From Pseudomonadota bacterium (GTDB lineage: Bacteria; Pseudomonadota; Alphaproteobacteria; Sphingomonadales; Sphingomonadaceae), in contig JAFAFE010000006.1 in the NCBI GenBank assembly GCA_023423655.1, forward strand, positions 806,001 to 870,000: a stretch of 64,000 nucleotides of DNA, in the 5' to 3' direction. The notes under the pieces were generated by a model that had not been told where the DNA came from, searched no databases, and saw nothing but the letters and a program-made list of their open reading frames with translations. Positions 1 through 6,925 of the stretch are shown piece by piece. Positions within the stretch are counted from its first letter, which is position 1. Each line of letters begins with the position of its first letter. A program made the position numbers and the translations under genes.

Positions 1-244
1 GCTCGATCACGCGATAGCCATGATTGGCCAGCCGCATATCGGCAATCACCTTGGGCTGGAGCAGGCTCACTGTATAGCTTGCGACCGAATTGCGGAAACC
101 GGGATGGAATTCTTCCGTCACCGCCGCGCCGCCAATCACGTCGCGCGCTTCCAATATCCGCACTTTAAGGCCCGCACACGCCAGATAGAAGGCGCACACC
201 AGCCCGTTATGTCCGCCCCCGATAATCAGCGCATCATAGCCCAT
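1..244 (-). CDS. FAD/NAD(P)-dependent oxidoreductase, phytoene-dehydrogenase-like (5' end only)
   Basis: Only the first 81 codons lie in the window; the gene runs off the left edge. The visible N-terminus starts MGYDALIIGGGHNGL, a Rossmann dinucleotide-binding fingerprint (GGGHNG) followed about 20 residues on by the acidic ILEAR that binds the adenosine ribose, then an IGGAAVTEE segment. This arrangement is typical of the FAD-dependent NAD(P)/FAD oxidoreductases of the CrtI/PYROXD2 (phytoene desaturase-like) family. Substrate cannot be told from this fragment. The ATG at 244 is the natural start because the fingerprint begins six residues later. It is divergent from cydAB across a 164-nt gap that holds a perfect palindrome. 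Confidence 0.75.
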   Translation of the reverse strand, partial: MGYDALIIGGGHNGLVCAFYLACAGLKVRILEARDVIGGAAVTEEFHPGFRNSVASYTVSLLQPKVIADMRLANHGYRVIE

Positions 245-298
245 CGGCTTTGTCCCTTGTTCGGCTGCTTCACCACCTCCCCTTTAGAACGGCGCAAT

Positions 299-312
299 GC
301 TTTGCGCAAAGC
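299..312. promoter_or_regulatory. Perfect 14-bp palindrome in the oxidoreductase/cydA divergent gap
   Basis: GCTTTGCGCAAAGC is perfectly self-complementary and lies between the two divergent starts (244 and 409). A shorter inverted repeat, ATTGC-A-GCAAT, follows at 357-367, closer to cydA. Either could be an operator; neither matches the FNR/Anr box (TTGAT-N4-ATCAA) commonly found before bd oxidase genes. The function is inference from position and symmetry only. Confidence 0.35.
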
Positions 313-408
313 GGGGGATTTTGTGCAGGTGCAGCATTGCAATTGACCAAATCTATATTGCAGCAATTGCACGTGTCATTCCGTGTAACCTGTCCTATGG
401 AGAGGGGC

Positions 409-1824
409 ATGGTTGAGTCGGATACAGCCCTGCTGCTCGCGCGAATACAATTCGCTTTCACCGTCAGTTTCCACTTTCTTTTCCCCGCTTTCTCCATCGG
501 CCTTGCGAGCTTCCTCGCAGTGCTGGAAGGCTTGTGGCTGAAAACCGGTAAGGCTGTTTATGACAGCCTCTACCGCTATTGGCTCAAAATCTTTGCGGTC
601 GTGTTCGGCATGGGCGTGGTGTCCGGCATTGTGATGTCTTACCAGTTCGGCACCAACTGGTCGGTCTTTTCGGACAAGGCGGGGCCGGTCATCGGGCCGC
701 TTATGGCCTATGAGGTGCTGACCGCTTTCTTCCTTGAGGCAGGCTTTTTGGGCGTCATGCTGTTCGGCAAGGAAAAGGTCGGCAAAACCCTCCATTTTGG
801 CGCCACTTTGGCGGTCGCCATCGGCACCTTCATTTCCGCTTTCTGGATCCTGTCGGTCAATAGCTGGATGCAAACGCCGACCGGTTTTGCAATCAACGAT
901 GTCGGCCAATTCGTCCCCGCGCATGGCTGGTGGGACATTGTGTGGAACCCCAGCTTTCCCTATCGTCTGATCCATACGGTGATCGCCGCCTATCTGACGA
1001 CCGCCTTTGCGGTGGGCGCGGTGGGGGCGTGGCATCTCCTCAAGGACCGCGCCAATGAAGGCGCGCGCAAAATGTTTTCGATGGCGATGTGGATGGCCGC
1101 CCTTGTCGCGCCGGTGCAGATTTTCATGGGCGATATGCACGGGCTTAATACGCTCGAACATCAACCTGCCAAGGTGATGGCGATGGAAGGCCATTATCAA
1201 AGCCATCCGGACGGCGCACCGCTCATCCTGTTCGGCATCCCCAACAGCAAGGAACAGCGCGTCGATTATGCCATCGAAGTGCCGAAAATGTCCTCGCTCA
1301 TTTTAAAGCATGACATGAATGCGCCGCTTGCAGGGCTTGATACGATCCCGCGCGAGGATCATCCGCCGGTCGGCATTGTGTTCTGGTCATTCCGCATCAT
1401 GGTGGGTTTGGGCTTTGCGATGCTCGGCCTTGGCCTGTGGAGCCTTGTCGCGCGCTGGCGCAAGTCACTCTATGATTGGTCATGGCTGCACCGTGCGGCG
1501 CTGGTGATGGGGCCATCGGGCTTTATTGCGGTGCTGGCGGGATGGATCACCACCGAAGTCGGTCGTCAGCCCTGGACCATCTACGGCCATTTGCGCACCG
1601 CCCATTCGGCTTCCCCGCTCGATGCGCCCGCGGTTGCCATTTCGCTGCTCGCCTTTGTGGTCGTCTATTTCGCCGTATTCGGTGCAGGCGTATGGTATTT
1701 GTTCAAGCTCGCAGCCAAAGCGCCGCAAATTGATGAGCCCTTGCCACAGGACGATCCGGCGCGCGCGGCAGGCATTACGCCCGCGCCCGCGCTGCTTGAG
1801 GGGGACCATCATCATGAGCATTGA
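409..1824 (+). CDS. cydA: Cytochrome bd-type ubiquinol oxidase subunit I, cyanide-insensitive type
   Basis: 471-residue heme-bearing subunit of the terminal quinol oxidase that reduces O2 to water in the inner membrane. Visible features are the N-terminal helix with LARIQFAFTVSFHFLFP, whose His is the expected heme ligand, successive membrane helices, and the GRQPW motif (about residue 384) typical of CydA. The quinol-binding loop region is short, as in the CIO/CioA branch rather than E. coli CydA. I chose ATG 409 because GGAGAGGGG lies just upstream; an in-frame ATG at 397 is inside that ribosome binding site. The C-terminus is His-rich (HHHEH) and overlaps cydB by 11 nt, implying translational coupling. 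Confidence 0.93.
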   Translation: MVESDTALLLARIQFAFTVSFHFLFPAFSIGLASFLAVLEGLWLKTGKAVYDSLYRYWLKIFAVVFGMGVVSGIVMSYQFGTNWSVFSDKAGPVIGPLMAYEVLTAFFLEAGFLGVMLFGKEKVGKTLHFGATLAVAIGTFISAFWILSVNSWMQTPTGFAINDVGQFVPAHGWWDIVWNPSFPYRLIHTVIAAYLTTAFAVGAVGAWHLLKDRANEGARKMFSMAMWMAALVAPVQIFMGDMHGLNTLEHQPAKVMAMEGHYQSHPDGAPLILFGIPNSKEQRVDYAIEVPKMSSLILKHDMNAPLAGLDTIPREDHPPVGIVFWSFRIMVGLGFAMLGLGLWSLVARWRKSLYDWSWLHRAALVMGPSGFIAVLAGWITTEVGRQPWTIYGHLRTAHSASPLDAPAVAISLLAFVVVYFAVFGAGVWYLFKLAAKAPQIDEPLPQDDPARAAGITPAPALLEGDHHHEH

Positions 1825-2815
1825 TCTCACCATCATCTGGGCGGTCATCATCGCCTTTGCGGTCGCCATGTATGTGGTGATGGACGGGTTCGACCTTGGC
1901 ATCGGCATCCTGTTTCCCAGCATCAAGGTCGGCACCGAACGCGACACCGCAATGAACAGCATCGCACCGGTGTGGGACGGCAATGAAACCTGGCTGGTGC
2001 TGGGCGGCGGCGGTTTGATGGCCGCTTTCCCATTAGCTTATGCGATCATCCTGCCTGCGCTTTATGCGCCGCTTATCGCGATGCTGCTGGGGCTTATCCT
2101 GCGCGGCGTGGCGTTCGAGTTCCGCTGGCGCGATCCCGCCCACCGGCCTATCTGGGACATAAGCTTTTTCGCCGGTTCGCTCATCGCGACGCTCGCACAA
2201 GGCATTACGCTGGGCGCATTGTTGCAGGGGATTGAAGTCACGGGCCGCGCTTATTCGGGTGGTTGGTGGGATTGGATGACCCCGTTCAGCCTGCTCACCG
2301 GCGTCAGTCTGGTCATCGGCTATGCGTTGCTCGGCTCGTGCTGGCTTATCTGGAAAACCGAAGGCGCATTACAGGATCATGCGTTCCGCTTTGCCCGTCC
2401 GCTGGGGATTGCTCTGGTCGTCGCGATCGGCGCAGTGAGCCTTGCTACGCCCTTCCTCGAAGGCCAATATTATCACCGCTGGTTCGAATATCCGGGCATT
2501 ATCGCAACCGCTCCCGTGCCGTTCCTGACCGCCATCGCAATTGCGGTGTTCCTGCGCAGCATCGTCAAAAAGCAAGAGCGTGTACCCTTCTTTTCCGCGC
2601 TCATCCTGTTCGGCCTGTGCCTTGTCGGTCTGGGTGTGTCGATGTGGCCGGATGTCATTCCGGGGCGCGTCACCATCTGGCAAGCCGCCGCCCCTTATGA
2701 AAGCCAGCTCTTCATGCTGGTCGGCGCAGCGGTGCTGGTGCCCATCATCCTTGCCTATACCGCATGGGCCTATTGGGTATTCCGCGGCAAGGTCGATACC
2801 GCAGGCTATCATTGA
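1814..2815 (+). CDS. cydB: Cytochrome bd-type ubiquinol oxidase subunit II
   Basis: 333-residue partner of CydA, with about eight membrane helices and no heme ligands of its own. The N-terminus MSIDLTIIWAVIIAFAVAMYVVMDGFDLGIG contains the DGFDLG signature of CydB, and the following VWDGNETWLVLGGG segment is equally diagnostic. The start lies inside the end of cydA (11-nt overlap) behind a purine-rich GAGGGGG. The stop codon shares its last base with the start of the next small gene (TGATG), so the three genes form one translationally coupled operon. Confidence 0.94.
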   Translation: MSIDLTIIWAVIIAFAVAMYVVMDGFDLGIGILFPSIKVGTERDTAMNSIAPVWDGNETWLVLGGGGLMAAFPLAYAIILPALYAPLIAMLLGLILRGVAFEFRWRDPAHRPIWDISFFAGSLIATLAQGITLGALLQGIEVTGRAYSGGWWDWMTPFSLLTGVSLVIGYALLGSCWLIWKTEGALQDHAFRFARPLGIALVVAIGAVSLATPFLEGQYYHRWFEYPGIIATAPVPFLTAIAIAVFLRSIVKKQERVPFFSALILFGLCLVGLGVSMWPDVIPGRVTIWQAAAPYESQLFMLVGAAVLVPIILAYTAWAYWVFRGKVDTAGYH

Positions 2816-2961
2816 TGGCCGCGCCAGACGGACCACCCAGCGACACCCCGCGTGGACGCAGCAAATTGCGCCAGTTGGGCTGGTTCATCCTCATCTGGGC
2901 GTTGAGTGTCGCCGCATTGGGCGTGGTCGGGTGGCTGATACGATTGGCGTTGAAGACGTAA
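2815..2961 (+). CDS. DUF2474 small membrane protein of the cyd operon
   Basis: 48-residue protein with a charged N-terminal half (SDTPRGRSKLRQLG) and one predicted transmembrane helix, WFILIWALSVAALGVVGWLI. Small single-helix proteins of the DUF2474 family are regularly encoded directly after cydB in CIO-type operons and are thought to be accessory subunits comparable to CydX; that role here is inference from family and position. It overlaps the cydB stop by one base. No terminator follows closely; a degenerate palindromic repeat lies about 60 nt downstream. Confidence 0.8.
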   Translation: MAAPDGPPSDTPRGRSKLRQLGWFILIWALSVAALGVVGWLIRLALKT

Positions 2962-3022
2962 AGCCCCCTACCCCATCAGCCTACGGCATATCTCCAGCGC
3001 CATGGCCATAGCGGGCCGCGAA

Positions 3023-3075
3023 GCACCGGAGCAATCCAGAGCAGCGTAAAGCGCCACCGGATTGCTTCACCACTC
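3023..3075. repeat. Degenerate palindromic intergenic repeat (AGCAATCC/GGATTGCT arms)
   Basis: AGCAATCC at 3030-3037 is mirrored by GGATTGCT at 3059-3066 with a GC-rich spacer. The sequence resembles the dispersed palindrome around GCAATCCAGAGC that recurs in alphaproteobacterial genomes. It sits between the ends of the cyd operon and the convergent hydrolase gene, where it may form a transcription-ending or mRNA-stabilising hairpin. Confidence 0.5.
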
Positions 3076-3097
3076 CGTGCCTCCCAAGAACGCCATG

Positions 3098-3829
3098 CTA
3101 TGCGATACGCCGCCGCGCATCGGCGAGGCAATCGATTACCGCGTCAATTGCGCGCTGGTCGAAGGCGAAGCCCATATGGCCGCAATCGACTTCGAAACTC
3201 TGGTCGGCCTCGCCCTCGCCGCCATGCGATCCGTAATGCGATACGACACCGTCCTGCGGCGACCATAAGGCATAAGTGGGGACGGGCGGCTTTGCGCTTT
3301 CATGGAGCGCGATGGGGAGCTCTTCCACTTTGTGCCGCGCGACCAGTTCATAGAGCCGCCAGGCATGGTTGGTCTTGAGCGACCCCGAAAAAGGCGACCC
3401 CAGCGTTACCACGCTCGCAATCAGTTCGGGATGCCATTTGGCATATTCGCGCGCCATAATGCCGCCAAGGCTCCACCCGACCAGATGAACGCGGCGCCCG
3501 GTCTGCTGGTGGATATAGCGCACACGCTTGTCGATGCGCTCGATCGTATCTTCACGCGCGCCGAAATTGCGGCCCAATTTCCAGCGTTTGGCCGAAAAAC
3601 CCACCGCGTTGAGGTTGAGCCGGAGCTGCTTCATCGAATCATCGCTCGCGCATAGGCCGGGCAGCGTCAGCACCGGGTCGCCATCCGCCACTTGCGCCCG
3701 CGCGCGCACTTCCGGCGCATGGCGCGCGCGCAACAGGTTCGGCAACCAGCGCGCCTCCTGCAACAACAGGTTCAGCGGCGGCGCGCTATCTTCCAACGGG
3801 AGCACAGATGATTTGGGACCGAATGCCAT
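3098..3829 (-). CDS. Alpha/beta-fold hydrolase
   Basis: 243-residue cytoplasmic alpha/beta hydrolase. The nucleophile elbow GWSLGG places the catalytic Ser at residue 120; Asp193 in SPQDGVV and His218 in DCGHMGF complete a plausible triad. LPGLCASD around residue 56 supplies the oxyanion-hole region. The family covers esterases, lipases and lactonases, and no substrate can be assigned. No lipobox or signal peptide is seen. The gene is convergent with the cyd operon and stands alone. The ATG at 3829 has no clear Shine-Dalgarno sequence, so the exact start is less certain than the gene. Confidence 0.85.
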   Translation of the reverse strand: MAFGPKSSVLPLEDSAPPLNLLLQEARWLPNLLRARHAPEVRARAQVADGDPVLTLPGLCASDDSMKQLRLNLNAVGFSAKRWKLGRNFGAREDTIERIDKRVRYIHQQTGRRVHLVGWSLGGIMAREYAKWHPELIASVVTLGSPFSGSLKTNHAWRLYELVARHKVEELPIALHESAKPPVPTYALWSPQDGVVSHYGSHGGEGEADQSFEVDCGHMGFAFDQRAIDAVIDCLADARRRIA

Positions 3830-3928
3830 AATCTAAGCATAATAGATGAAACGCATTTCGGTTCAATGAATAGGCGTTTTTTTGGGAGCGGGGATATGTT
3901 CAGATTGGGGCGCGGAGGTTTAGAGGCT

Positions 3929-4063
3929 CACGCGAAGACGCGAAGATATAGAAAACCGCCGCAGGCGGTATGTTTAATGCCGTTGTGGGAGCCTCGAGAT
4001 CGCTGGAGGACGCTCTGTCACAAGCAATGCTTGAATCTTCGCGCCTTCGCGCCTTCGCGTGAT
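3929..4063. repeat. Inverted repeat with TTCGCG-rich arms
   Basis: TCACGCGAAGACGCGAAGAT at 3928-3947 is mirrored at 4036-4063 by a longer arm made of repeats of CTTCGCG ending in GTGA. The arm units (CGCGAAGA/CCTTCGCG) are themselves short direct repeats. This is a dispersed-element type of structure between the starts of the hydrolase gene and the end of ribA. There is no gene in 3830-4103. Confidence 0.55.
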
Positions 4064-4103
4064 AAAAAAAGTGGATTCAGCCACGCCGCACCAACTCAAC
4101 CCG

Positions 4104-5180
4104 TCACAATTTATGTCCGGTCTTATCCCGCTTGGTATCCAGATAGCGTGCGTTATGCACATTGGTCGGGAGTGCGTGGGGGATGCGTTCGATGACTTTG
4201 ATGCCTTCGGCTTCCAGCCGCGCGACTTTTTCCGGATTATTGGTCATAAGCCGCACTGCAGGCACGTTCATGAGTTTGAGCATCTGCGCCGCTATCGCAA
4301 AGTCGCGCGCTTCGACCGGAAAGCCCAGCCGCAAATTGGCGTCCACCGTGTCGAACCCCTGATCCTGCAACTGATAGGCGCGCAGCTTGTTGACAAGGCC
4401 GATGCCGCGCCCTTCCTGCCGCAAATAAAGGAGGATACCCCACGGCGCATCGGCGATTTTGTGGAGCGCGTGGTGGAGCTGCGGTCCGCAATCGCATTTG
4501 AGACTGCCCAGCACATCGCCGGTCAGGCACTCCGAATGGAGCCGGATGACCGGCACGCTGCCATTGCGTTGGCCAAGCGTCAGCGCGACATGTTCGCGCG
4601 GATCGGCGGTCGAGCGGAAAGCGGTGAGTTCCCCCTGTTCCGACGCTTCGACGGGGAGTGAAGCGCGCGCGGCAATATGGAGCGCATTCGCATCGCCATA
4701 GGCATCAACCGCCGCGACCGAGGCTGTGACGGGGGAGGGGCTACCCGTATCGCGCGCAAAAGCGGCGGGCAACATGCCGCCATGCAACAATAGCGCGAGC
4801 CCCGCCCGCGCGAGCCGTTCTTCCGCTACCTTGGCAGCGGTAAACGGACCCTTGAACGGGTGCGCCAAATCGAGCGCGGGGTCGGCTATCGCTTGGGCGG
4901 CGGCCAGATCATCGCCTGCATGGCGGTCAATCGCGACCGGCCCCGGATGGGCTGCGGCCAACTGGTTGGTGAGTTTCAAGGTCGCCGCGCGCTCGCCCGA
5001 AACCAGCAATTTGGACAAGGCTTCGCTGTCAAATCCGGCCAGTGCCGGGGCGTTGGTGGTTTCGACCGCAAGCAAGGACAATGCCTTATCGCCATCGGTC
5101 AGTGTCACCGGCCAGCCCCGCCGCAGCGCGTCGATTGCCTGCGCGGCGCTTCTTGGGTCATCGGGCGCAAATCCGCTCAA
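4104..5180 (-). CDS. ribA: GTP cyclohydrolase II
   Basis: First enzyme of riboflavin synthesis, converting GTP to 2,5-diamino-6-ribosylamino-pyrimidinone phosphate, formate and pyrophosphate. The C-terminal half (from about residue 170) carries the family core: SECLTGDVLGSLKCDCG with the three Zn-binding Cys, the catalytic LRQEGRGIGL and TNNPEKV. The N-terminal 160 residues are a degenerate DHBP-synthase-like domain (LRRGWPVTL, LKLTNQLAAAHP), common in alphaproteobacterial RibA. I prefer the TTG at 5180, which overlaps the xthA stop (TTTTGAGC) and lies behind TACGGAG; an ATG at 5246 would give 22 extra residues inside xthA. The gene follows xthA in the same direction. Confidence 0.9.
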   Translation of the reverse strand: MSGFAPDDPRSAAQAIDALRRGWPVTLTDGDKALSLLAVETTNAPALAGFDSEALSKLLVSGERAATLKLTNQLAAAHPGPVAIDRHAGDDLAAAQAIADPALDLAHPFKGPFTAAKVAEERLARAGLALLLHGGMLPAAFARDTGSPSPVTASVAAVDAYGDANALHIAARASLPVEASEQGELTAFRSTADPREHVALTLGQRNGSVPVIRLHSECLTGDVLGSLKCDCGPQLHHALHKIADAPWGILLYLRQEGRGIGLVNKLRAYQLQDQGFDTVDANLRLGFPVEARDFAIAAQMLKLMNVPAVRLMTNNPEKVARLEAEGIKVIERIPHALPTNVHNARYLDTKRDKTGHKL

Positions 5181-5974
5181 AAGGCAAACTCCGTAATCAG
5201 CGGCACATGGTCGGAGGGTTTGAGCCAACTGCGGCACGGCTCGCACACTTTATGGCTTACCGCCTTATCCTTAAGGTCGGGCGTCACCCACATATGGTCG
5301 AGACGGCGGCCCCGGTCGGATGCGGCCCAATCCTTCGCGCGATAACTCCACCATGTATAAAGCCGTTCGGGCGCGGGCACGAAATGGCGGCCGAGATCGA
5401 CCCAATTTCCGGCAGCTTGCAAGCGGCCCAAGGTTTCGACCTCGATAGGCGTATGGCTTACCACGCCGAGCAATTGTTTATGGCTCCACACATCGCTTTC
5501 GAGCGGCGCAATGTTGAAATCGCCGGTGAGGATGGTGCGCTCCTTGATGCCGCCCGACCAGTCGATCATGCGTCCCAGAAAGTCGAGCTTCTGCCCGAAT
5601 TTGGGATTGAGGTCACGGTCCGGAATATCGCCGCCCGCCGGCACATAGACATTTTCGATGCGGATCCCATTGTCGAGCGCAACGCCTACATGACGCGCTT
5701 CATTATTGGCCTGCCAATCAAGCCGGTCATCTTCGCGGATCGGGATGCGGCTGATAATCGCGACGCCGTGGTGCATCTTCTGCCCGTGCAGGATGTGATG
5801 GTTATAGCCAAGCTGGCGGAACGGCCCTGCCGGAAACAGGTCGTTCATCACCTTGGTTTCCTGAAGGCACAGCACATCCGGTGCTTCTTCGCGCAGGAAG
5901 CGTTCGACAATGTCGATACGCGCGCGCACGCTGTTAATATTCCAGGAGGCAATTTTGATCGTGTTGGCGGACAT
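5177..5974 (-). CDS. xthA: Exodeoxyribonuclease III / AP endonuclease
   Basis: 265-residue Mg-dependent DNA-repair nuclease of the exonuclease III/APE1 fold. Visible catalytic motifs are LQETK with Glu39, TGDFNIAP with Asp152 and Asn154, and the C-terminal SDHVPL with Asp255 and His256. The start MSANTIKIASWNINS matches the usual family N-terminus; upstream in-frame codons to 6067 give an unrelated extension and were rejected. It incises abasic sites in base-excision repair. The stop codon overlaps the preferred ribA start by 4 nt, so the two are likely co-transcribed. Confidence 0.93.
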   Translation of the reverse strand: MSANTIKIASWNINSVRARIDIVERFLREEAPDVLCLQETKVMNDLFPAGPFRQLGYNHHILHGQKMHHGVAIISRIPIREDDRLDWQANNEARHVGVALDNGIRIENVYVPAGGDIPDRDLNPKFGQKLDFLGRMIDWSGGIKERTILTGDFNIAPLESDVWSHKQLLGVVSHTPIEVETLGRLQAAGNWVDLGRHFVPAPERLYTWWSYRAKDWAASDRGRRLDHMWVTPDLKDKAVSHKVCEPCRSWLKPSDHVPLITEFAF

Positions 5975-6065
5975 AGCGCCAAGCCTGTATCGGCGGGGCG
6001 GGGTGCTGGCAAGCATGGGGTGATGCGCGGCAGGTGCGGAACCATTCTCACGCTCCCCAATAACC

Positions 6066-6109
6066 AAAAAACCCCCGCTCCGGGGGCAAGTGGAGCGAGG
6101 GCCTTTTTT
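6066..6109 (-). terminator. Intrinsic terminator, possibly bidirectional
   Basis: CCCCCG-CTC-CGGGGG (6072-6086) is preceded on the plus strand by six A, so a minus-strand transcript would end in a GC hairpin followed by U. An alternative stem (CCC-CGCTCC pairing with GGAGCG-A-GGG, then TTTTTT at 6104-6109) works on the plus strand. No gene on the plus strand ends here, so a minus-strand transcript from the small gene at 6441-6584 or from a non-coding RNA is the likely user. Confidence 0.65.
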
Positions 6110-6260
6110 GAGCGTTCGTCACGCTAGGATTGAAGCCGCGAACCAAGCCTTGGGGCAACAGGGGGGAAATCCCGAAGATTGGCCCATGTGCGTCTTCGAG
6201 TTTGGGTTTACATTTCCAATCCTGTCCCCAACATGAACGACCTGGACAGCTTGGCGGTAA
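6087..6260 (-). ncRNA. Candidate structured RNA between xthA and a small membrane-protein gene
   Basis: The gap 5975-6440 has no convincing gene. Within it 6152-6229 folds into one long nested hairpin: GGGG with CCCC, ACAGG with CCTGT, GGAAAT with ATTTCC and CGAAGA with TCTTCG, arms all in the correct order. A second hairpin, CCAAG-C-CTTGG, overlaps at 6143-6153, and AGGATTG (6126-6132) could compete by pairing with CAATCCT (6217-6223). A minus-strand terminator at 6066-6086 closes the region. It could be a free sRNA or a long 3' untranslated region. It does not match the signatures I know for RNase P, SRP or tmRNA; a 6S RNA cannot be ruled out. Confidence 0.35.
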
Positions 6261-6440
6261 ACCGTGCAAAAGCGTGGGTGAAGCCCGTAAATAGTCGAAA
6301 AGTGGCGCAGAAATTGTAAAATTGTTGCGCTTGTTTGGTCGAAAATTGCCGCAAAGATGAACGGCCCGCAGACAGCGCACAAGCGACTCGATTCGATGCG
6401 TTCGGGCAATTATAGGGTGCATGAAACCGGCGCGGGCCGG

Positions 6441-6584
6441 TCAGTCTTCAATCCATAGATGCGCGACGCGGTCATGGAATTGCGCGCGCCCTTGCCCCGG
6501 TGTCGCTGCATAGAGCGCCAAGGCTCCGATCAAAAAGCCCAGACTGATCTGGCGGGTGAGTTCGGAACGGATCATGCGCAACAT
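6441..6584 (-). CDS. Small single-pass membrane protein, uncharacterised
   Basis: 47 residues, MLRMIRSELTRQISLG then FLIGALALYAATPG, ending in HDRVAHLWIED. The start is well supported by GAGAGGAC about 9 nt upstream of the ATG. A basic N-terminus followed by one short hydrophobic helix suggests an inner-membrane or Sec-anchored protein. It is divergent from the M14 peptidase gene and upstream, on the same strand, of the structured RNA region and terminator. I do not recognise a family. The reading frame, start signal and amphipathic layout make a real gene likely. Confidence 0.6.
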   Translation of the reverse strand: MLRMIRSELTRQISLGFLIGALALYAATPGQGRAQFHDRVAHLWIED

Positions 6585-6925
6585 GGGGAAAGTCCTCTCT
6601 GGGCTATTTTGTCTATGTCATGCGTGAGGGGATAACCGAGTCGTTCTGACCGGAAGCTGAGGGGCTTGTTCATCAAAGAGACGGGTTTGGCCGGCCGGCT
6701 TTGCTTCCGGCGCGCCCTTACCGTGCCCCCCTTACCCGTATCCCCCTTACCCGTGTCCCCGCGCAGGCGGGGACCCAGTGCGGCACAAACAACGGTCAGG
6801 GTAGAACAACACTGGACCCCCGCCTGCGCGCGGGGGAACACTTTTTGGGGGAAGGAGGAGAGAGCGATGAAAGGAAATAAACAAGCATGATTGCCACGCC
6901 GATAAGGCCAGCCTAATCCTGACCC
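6585..6925. other. Intergenic region with a pyrimidine-rich direct repeat and a palindromic element
   Basis: This 341-nt divergent gap between the small membrane protein and the M14 peptidase carries no gene I can support. It contains three imperfect copies of CCCTTACCCGT between 6716 and 6752, followed directly by the palindromic element at 6755-6840. The M14 start has no strong Shine-Dalgarno sequence. Confidence 0.6.
6755..6840. repeat. Palindromic repeat of REP type (CCCCGCGCAGGCGGGG arms)
   Basis: GTCCCCGCGCAGGCGGGGAC and CCCAGTG (6754-6780) are mirrored by CACTGGACCCCCGCCTGCG (6810-6828) and following GCGCGGGGG. Each arm is itself a hairpin. The sequence type (GCGCAGGCGGGGA) is that of dispersed alphaproteobacterial REP-like elements. 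Confidence 0.65.

Noticed and set aside
6087..6260. Naming the structured RNA as 6S, tmRNA, RNase P or SRP RNA
   Set aside because: No GGTTCGA-like T-loop, CCA end, tag reading frame, GAGGAAAGTCCGGGC or SRP tetraloop signature was found; only 6S remains possible and cannot be shown by eye.
6048..6422. 124-codon frame on the minus strand in the xthA upstream gap
   Set aside because: Runs through a terminator hairpin and the nested-hairpin RNA structure, has Pro/Cys-rich unlikely composition and no Shine-Dalgarno sequence.
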